Shown here one piece after another: positions 59,901 to 64,000 of a stretch of 64,000 nucleotides of DNA (positions are counted from its first letter, which is position 1; each line of letters starts with the position of its first letter). The notes under the pieces were generated by a model that saw only the letters and a list, made by a program, of their open reading frames with translations, made no database searches and had not been told where the DNA came from. The position numbers and the translations under genes are program-made. Source of the stretch: Bradysia coprophila (Eukaryota; Arthropoda; Insecta; Diptera; Sciaridae); the NCBI RefSeq assembly GCF_014529535.1, contig NW_023503807.1:967332-1031331 (forward strand), written 5' to 3'.

Positions 59901-61197
59901 GTCCTAGCTAGGTACGAAATGTACTATTTCAACCGAAAAACGGACAACTCGACTAAATTTCATTTTATTTCTGACATTTTTTTACGATTCCCTACACTAT
60001 TTTCGTACGAAAACATTAAGATAATGGACTGCAGCCACTAATTTGTGAGATAAGTAACTCGAAACAGTTTTTTTTGTTTTCCAGTTAAGAACGGACAAAT
60101 AATTTTTTTTTATTTTAATTGCTGTTGTTATCAATAATGATTTCAATAACAAGACGTCTGATTCGCTGTTATTGTACAAATCATCGTCCGGAAAAATGTC
60201 GTTAAACTTAAAAGATGACTTTGTACCTTGAGCAAATATGTTTTGCCGGTCTAAAGTGATAAACAATGACGTTGCTTACGATGATACGTAACAATATTTT
60301 TTAAGACTTTGGACCTGCAAAATACTTTCATTTCGTTATACGTAGACCTGTTGCATATGCCGTTACTCAACTATTATGTGCACCGAGCACATATATGAAG
60401 CGATAGAATGGAAGATTTTTATGATTTTTTTGCCCTTGTCTCGAAACTGAATTTCATGGAAACTCTTTACTTTCCATGTTGTCATGTTGTGTGTTTTTTT
60501 TTTTGGCATGTTATAGGAAATTTCCTATACACTTATACACCCACACGCAATGTTGTTTTGTAATGATCCTGTAGTGATTATGCTCATTATATACAATTTT
60601 CGGTTAACCGCTTCCATATACACACAATTGCAAGATGACTAAACCAGTTTTAATGCTTCTTTGTAACGAGATTCGTTGAATGCGAATAAATTTAATTGTT
60701 ATCACTTCGTGAGACCAATGTTCATCATTTTGATACTACCGTTTCGTTAAAATATTATTTTCAAATGAAACTTTGTGCATTTGTTTAGTCTAATAGCGCA
60801 GCGCAGCAGTACAACGTTCAATCAAAAAGGAAATCCAATTTATATTTTTTATCTGTAAATTATAATTTCACTGCACGTCTTTGAGAGACTTCAAAAACAA
60901 TCAAACATTTGTTCAGATTTTTTACATCGATTTGCCAGCCAATTTCGGTGATAATTCTTCGGTGAATTTGCGGAAAGTTTTTCTTTTTGTCAAGGTAAAC
61001 CTAATCACTTGTTTTCGTTGATATTGTGAGAGTTATCAGTTATGCTAAGGGGGTCCGAGCGGCTCAAATTGTGTGTCAGTAAATGTGTGTTTTAACTGAA
61101 CTAGAAATATTTTGATAAACCATGGAAAGGTAACGTTTATCACAACGTTTCTCATACCGTTTTTCACTAGTTTACGGTAAAAAATTAATCGTTTGAT

Positions 61198-61322
61198 CAA
61201 CGCACTTCAAGCAAAAGTAGTCGATCATAGTCGACAGCTGCGAGTACTATTTTGTATGAAATGGTTTTTTACAGTTGTGTGACACACTGTCAAGTTTCTT
61301 GCTTGTTGCTTGAAGTGCGTTG
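61198..61322. mobile_element. 125-bp MITE, relative of 17899..18033
   Basis: Ends CAACGCACTTCAAGCAA and TTGCTTGAAGTGCGTTG. The 7-base flanks are GTTTGAT and GATTGAT, identical except at one base. It lies about 230 bases upstream of the malate synthase ATG, inside or next to the likely leader intron. Confidence 0.78.
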
Positions 61323-61472
61323 GATTGATACACAGAATCAACGCACTGTCGTCAGCTTCGATGCCAGACGGTGCATTGACAGAATCGATCAGAGTTTCAT
61401 TATATAAGTATTAAAACCACCGGCATTATTATTGAAGAAATGAATCAACGAGATCAATGTCGGTTAACATTT

Positions 61473-61491
61473 TTTTTCTTCTTCGTTGCAG
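61473..61491 (+). promoter_or_regulatory. Probable splice acceptor of a leader intron of malate synthase
   Basis: A pyrimidine tract followed by GCAG at 61488-61491, 63 bases ahead of the ATG and with no upstream coding match, looks like the end of an intron in the 5' untranslated region. Confidence 0.45.
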
Positions 61492-61554
61492 AGTAGGTAC
61501 AACTAAAAATATTCGAAAAGAGGTCAGCAACAGCAAAAACAACAACCGACAAAA

Positions 61555-63795
61555 ATGTTGCCACATCTATTCAAGGCTGTTGGTTTATTTCGTTTAGCAA
61601 ATAAACAGTCAGTCGTCAGCCGCTATACGCTACAAAGCATCATGTCGCAGTCATATTCAACGAACATCAAGATTATTCCATCTGTGGATTCGAAATACGA
61701 GGAAATATTGACCGACGATTCGTTAAAATTTTTGGAAAAACTTCACGACAAATTTGAACCGGCTCGAAAAAATCTACTACTTCAACGTGTTGCTCGGCAG
61801 AAAGAGTTAAACGATGGGCAGCGACCGGATTTCTTAGATTCAACGAAACAGATTCGGGAATCAAAATGGTCTGTCGCATCGCTGCCGAAGCCATTGTTGA
61901 AACGAAGAGTTGAAATTACCGGACCGGTCGATCGGAAAATGGTTATCAATGCTCTCAATTCCGGTGCAGGTAAGATATGCTGATGAAACTCATTGAATGG
62001 AATTAGTGTGCCAATTAGAGTCTCGGTCGTTCTTTAGATTGTTACATGGCCGATTTTGAAGATTCGTCTACCCCGACATGGACAAATTTGTTGGATGGAC
62101 AGGTTAACTTAAAAGATGCTATTCGTCGTCAGATTGATTTCAAGGTGCCAGCGACTGGGAAAGAATACAAGTTGAATGCGGAACATGCTACGCTGATGGT
62201 ATGATTTCACTTCGGAATGAAATTTTCGTATTTTAATGCGGCTATATGCAGGTTCGTCCGAGGGGATGGCATCTAGATGAGAAAAACATTTCGGTTAATG
62301 GCGCCAGAATGTCCGGTAGTCTTTTCGACTTTGGCCTTTACTTTTACCATAACGCCAAAGAGCTGCTGAAACGGGGATACGGTCCGGTAAGAAATCTAAT
62401 TGCACGGATGAAAGTCTTGAAACTCAGTGCGTCGGTTGATGGTTTCAGTATTTCTACTTGCCGAAATTGGAAAACCACTTGGAAGCTCGTCTCTGGAACG
62501 ATGTGTTTGTCTTCGCTCAGAACGAACTCGGTGTTCCCAACGGTATGCAATTTAGTCTCTTTCCCTGCACTTCCTTGTCATGATTTCCCGTGTTCGTTAA
62601 TGACTTGCAGGTAGCATCAAAGCCACCGTTCTAATCGAGACAATTTTGGCAGCTTTCGAGATGGACGAAATATTGTATGAATTGCGGGAACATTCTGCTG
62701 GGCTCAACGGTAAGTACTTTCGGTCCATCGACTGCCTTGAGTTTTCATAGCATTTTCAATAATGAAAAAAAAAAAACATTTACGCTGCAGCCGGTCGTTG
62801 GGACTACATTTTTTCGTGCATCAAGAAATTTCAAAACCGAAAAGACTTTGTCTTCGCTGACAGACATTTCATCACAATGACGTCACCTTTTATGCGAGCC
62901 TACGCCTTGCTGTTGATTCAAACTTGCCATAAACGGGGAGCATGCGCAATGGGCGGAATGAGGTATCGTCAGACTAAGGACCCATTTTTGATTCGATTAA
63001 CCTGACGGGTTTTGATTTGCAGTGCTCTAATTCCGATAAAGAATGATCCGACAGCGAACGAAAAGGCTCTGAAAGGTGTGCGCGAAGATAAGCGTCGTGA
63101 CGCAAGTGACGGTTCCGATGGTGGATGGGTGAGACATCTATGGAAATATTTTCACTGAACTGAAGTCAACGATTTGCATGAATTTAGGTCGCTCATCCCG
63201 GGCTCGTGGACTTGGCGATGCAAGAAATGGTAAACGTGCTCGGTCCAACAAAAACGAACCAAATCGAAAAGCAACTGAATGTGAAGATCACGGCAGAGGA
63301 TCTGCTCAACTTTGGACCAAGGTAATGATTTTGGATTGACATTGTGACGGTTGTATTAAGGGTGCGTGTCTAATCTTGCTATAGTTCCCCGATTTCCGAA
63401 AAAGGATTGAGAGTCAACGTAAGCATTGCTCTACAATACCTTGCGGCTTGGCTGGCCGGTACTGGTTGTGTAAGTACAATAATTTGCCATGTCGCCAAAA
63501 CAATTGACAGTGATGTACCATTTAGGTGCCCATTTTCAATATGATGGAAGACGCGGCTACAGCTGAAATCAGTCGATCGCAAATTTGGCAATGGATCCAT
63601 TCGCCGAAGGGTATCTTGGACGATGGACGGAAAGTGACGGTTGAAATGGTCAATTCGATTGTTGCTGAGGAAATGGCTGCATTGAAAGTGAACAGTAAAC
63701 TGCCGTTTGAGAAAGCTGCCCTCGTCTTCTCGCAGATCTCTACAGCTCCCAAGTTTGAGGAGTTTCTTACGCTACCGCTCTATGAGCAATTTTAG
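61555..63795 (+). CDS. ms: Malate synthase (type A), 556 residues in ten exons
   Basis: Condenses glyoxylate with acetyl-CoA to malate, the second step of the bypass. Exons are 61555..61969, 62038..62198, 62252..62386, 62449..62542, 62611..62709, 62791..62962, 63023..63128, 63188..63321, 63385..63469 and 63526..63795; nine GT-AG introns of 53-81 bases keep frame. Motifs in order are [40 protein letters not shown] (Arg196), [38 protein letters not shown] (acidic metal-binding region), [46 protein letters not shown] and [14 protein letters not shown], whose Asp476 is the likely catalytic base. The first 44 residues lack acids and carry Lys7, Arg13, Lys17 and Arg23: a probable mitochondrial presequence. 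It ends LPLYEQF, so no PTS1. The ATG has a good context (GACAAAAATG). It is a separate protein, not fused to ICL as in nematodes. Confidence 0.97.
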
Positions 63796-64000
63796 ATGTC
63801 ATGGCCATTGGCAAAGAGTAAGCAAATGGAAATTGTTGCGTCCTTAATTCGCTGTCAACATTTGTAATTTGTAATCGATTCATTCAATTCATCAAAATTA
63901 TACGTTTTTGTACGAACAAAAGTCGAGAATTTTCATTTTTTTTTCTGAGATTACGTGAAGTGCAATCCAGCCAGGCATGAGCGCCGCCGAGTTCTAGCCG
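63796..64000. other. 3' flank of malate synthase
   Basis: Likely 3' untranslated region; no AATAAA hexamer is visible before the window ends. Confidence 0.5.

Larger units (their letters stand above)
58276..61554. other. Intergenic region between the two divergent glyoxylate genes
   Basis: It should hold both promoters and 5' leaders. It contains two hairpins (59687..59773 and 59849..59900), a 125-bp MITE (61198..61322) and, next to malate synthase, a probable leader intron. Frames at 58632 and 59997 are unmatched. Confidence 0.55.

Noticed and set aside
61040..61060. tRNA-like GGTCCGAGCGGCTCAAATT
   Set aside because: No cloverleaf could be built around it: no matching acceptor stem or T-arm.
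56587..63795. Bacterial contamination as the source of the glyoxylate genes
   Set aside because: Both genes are split by many short GT-AG introns with exact frame continuity, and lie in the same AT-rich, transposon-rich sequence as the insect-like genes.

Overview
This window looks like insect nuclear DNA, most likely from a lower dipteran, but the species cannot be fixed from sequence alone. It is very AT-rich. Genes are sparse and have short GT-AG introns of about 53 to 81 bases. The space between genes is filled with DNA transposons, fold-back elements and palindromic arrays. Four cellular genes can be read with confidence: the first two exons of a type-B carboxylesterase at the left edge (132..552, minus), a sorbitol dehydrogenase in one uninterrupted reading frame (28157..29212, minus), an isocitrate lyase in five exons (56587..58275, minus) and a malate synthase in ten exons (61555..63795, plus). 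A fifth, unrecognised acidic protein of 354 residues lies at 2029..3093 (minus).

The main biological result is the right end. Isocitrate lyase and malate synthase, the two enzymes specific to the glyoxylate shunt, lie head to head about 3.3 kb apart. Both reading frames are intact across 4 and 9 introns. Both N-termini look like mitochondrial targeting peptides and neither C-terminus is a PTS1 peroxisomal signal. This suggests a complete, nuclear, mitochondrial two-gene glyoxylate bypass, which is unusual for an insect: Drosophila lacks it and nematodes carry the two activities as one fused protein.

The rest of the window is mostly mobile DNA. At 18931..22109 is a complete DNA transposon with perfect 26-bp terminal inverted repeats, TAA target duplications, direct C-rich subterminal repeats and an apparently intact 829-residue DDE-type transposase in three exons. 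Five elements (4933..5848, 6190..8297, 29865..31301, 42092..43483, 54219..56242) form a Helitron-like non-autonomous family: each sits between A and T, starts with TC and ends in a stem-loop followed by ATGA instead of the usual CTRR. Two fold-back types built from arrays of short perfect palindromes (38103..39457; 32451..33936, with an inverted copy at 46515..47813) have 9-bp target duplications and recall Drosophila FB elements. Further clean insertions with target duplications are at 10914..11321, 15371..15809, 17899..18033, 24951..25803, 35696..36730, 43024..43253, 48137..49536 and 61198..61322. A decayed reverse-transcriptase-element 3' end lies at 23013..24029.

No rRNA, tRNA or CRISPR array was recognised. 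Large stretches (8.3-10.9, 11.3-15.4, 25.8-28.2, 39.5-42.1, 43.5-46.5 kb) show no coding sequence that can be defended.
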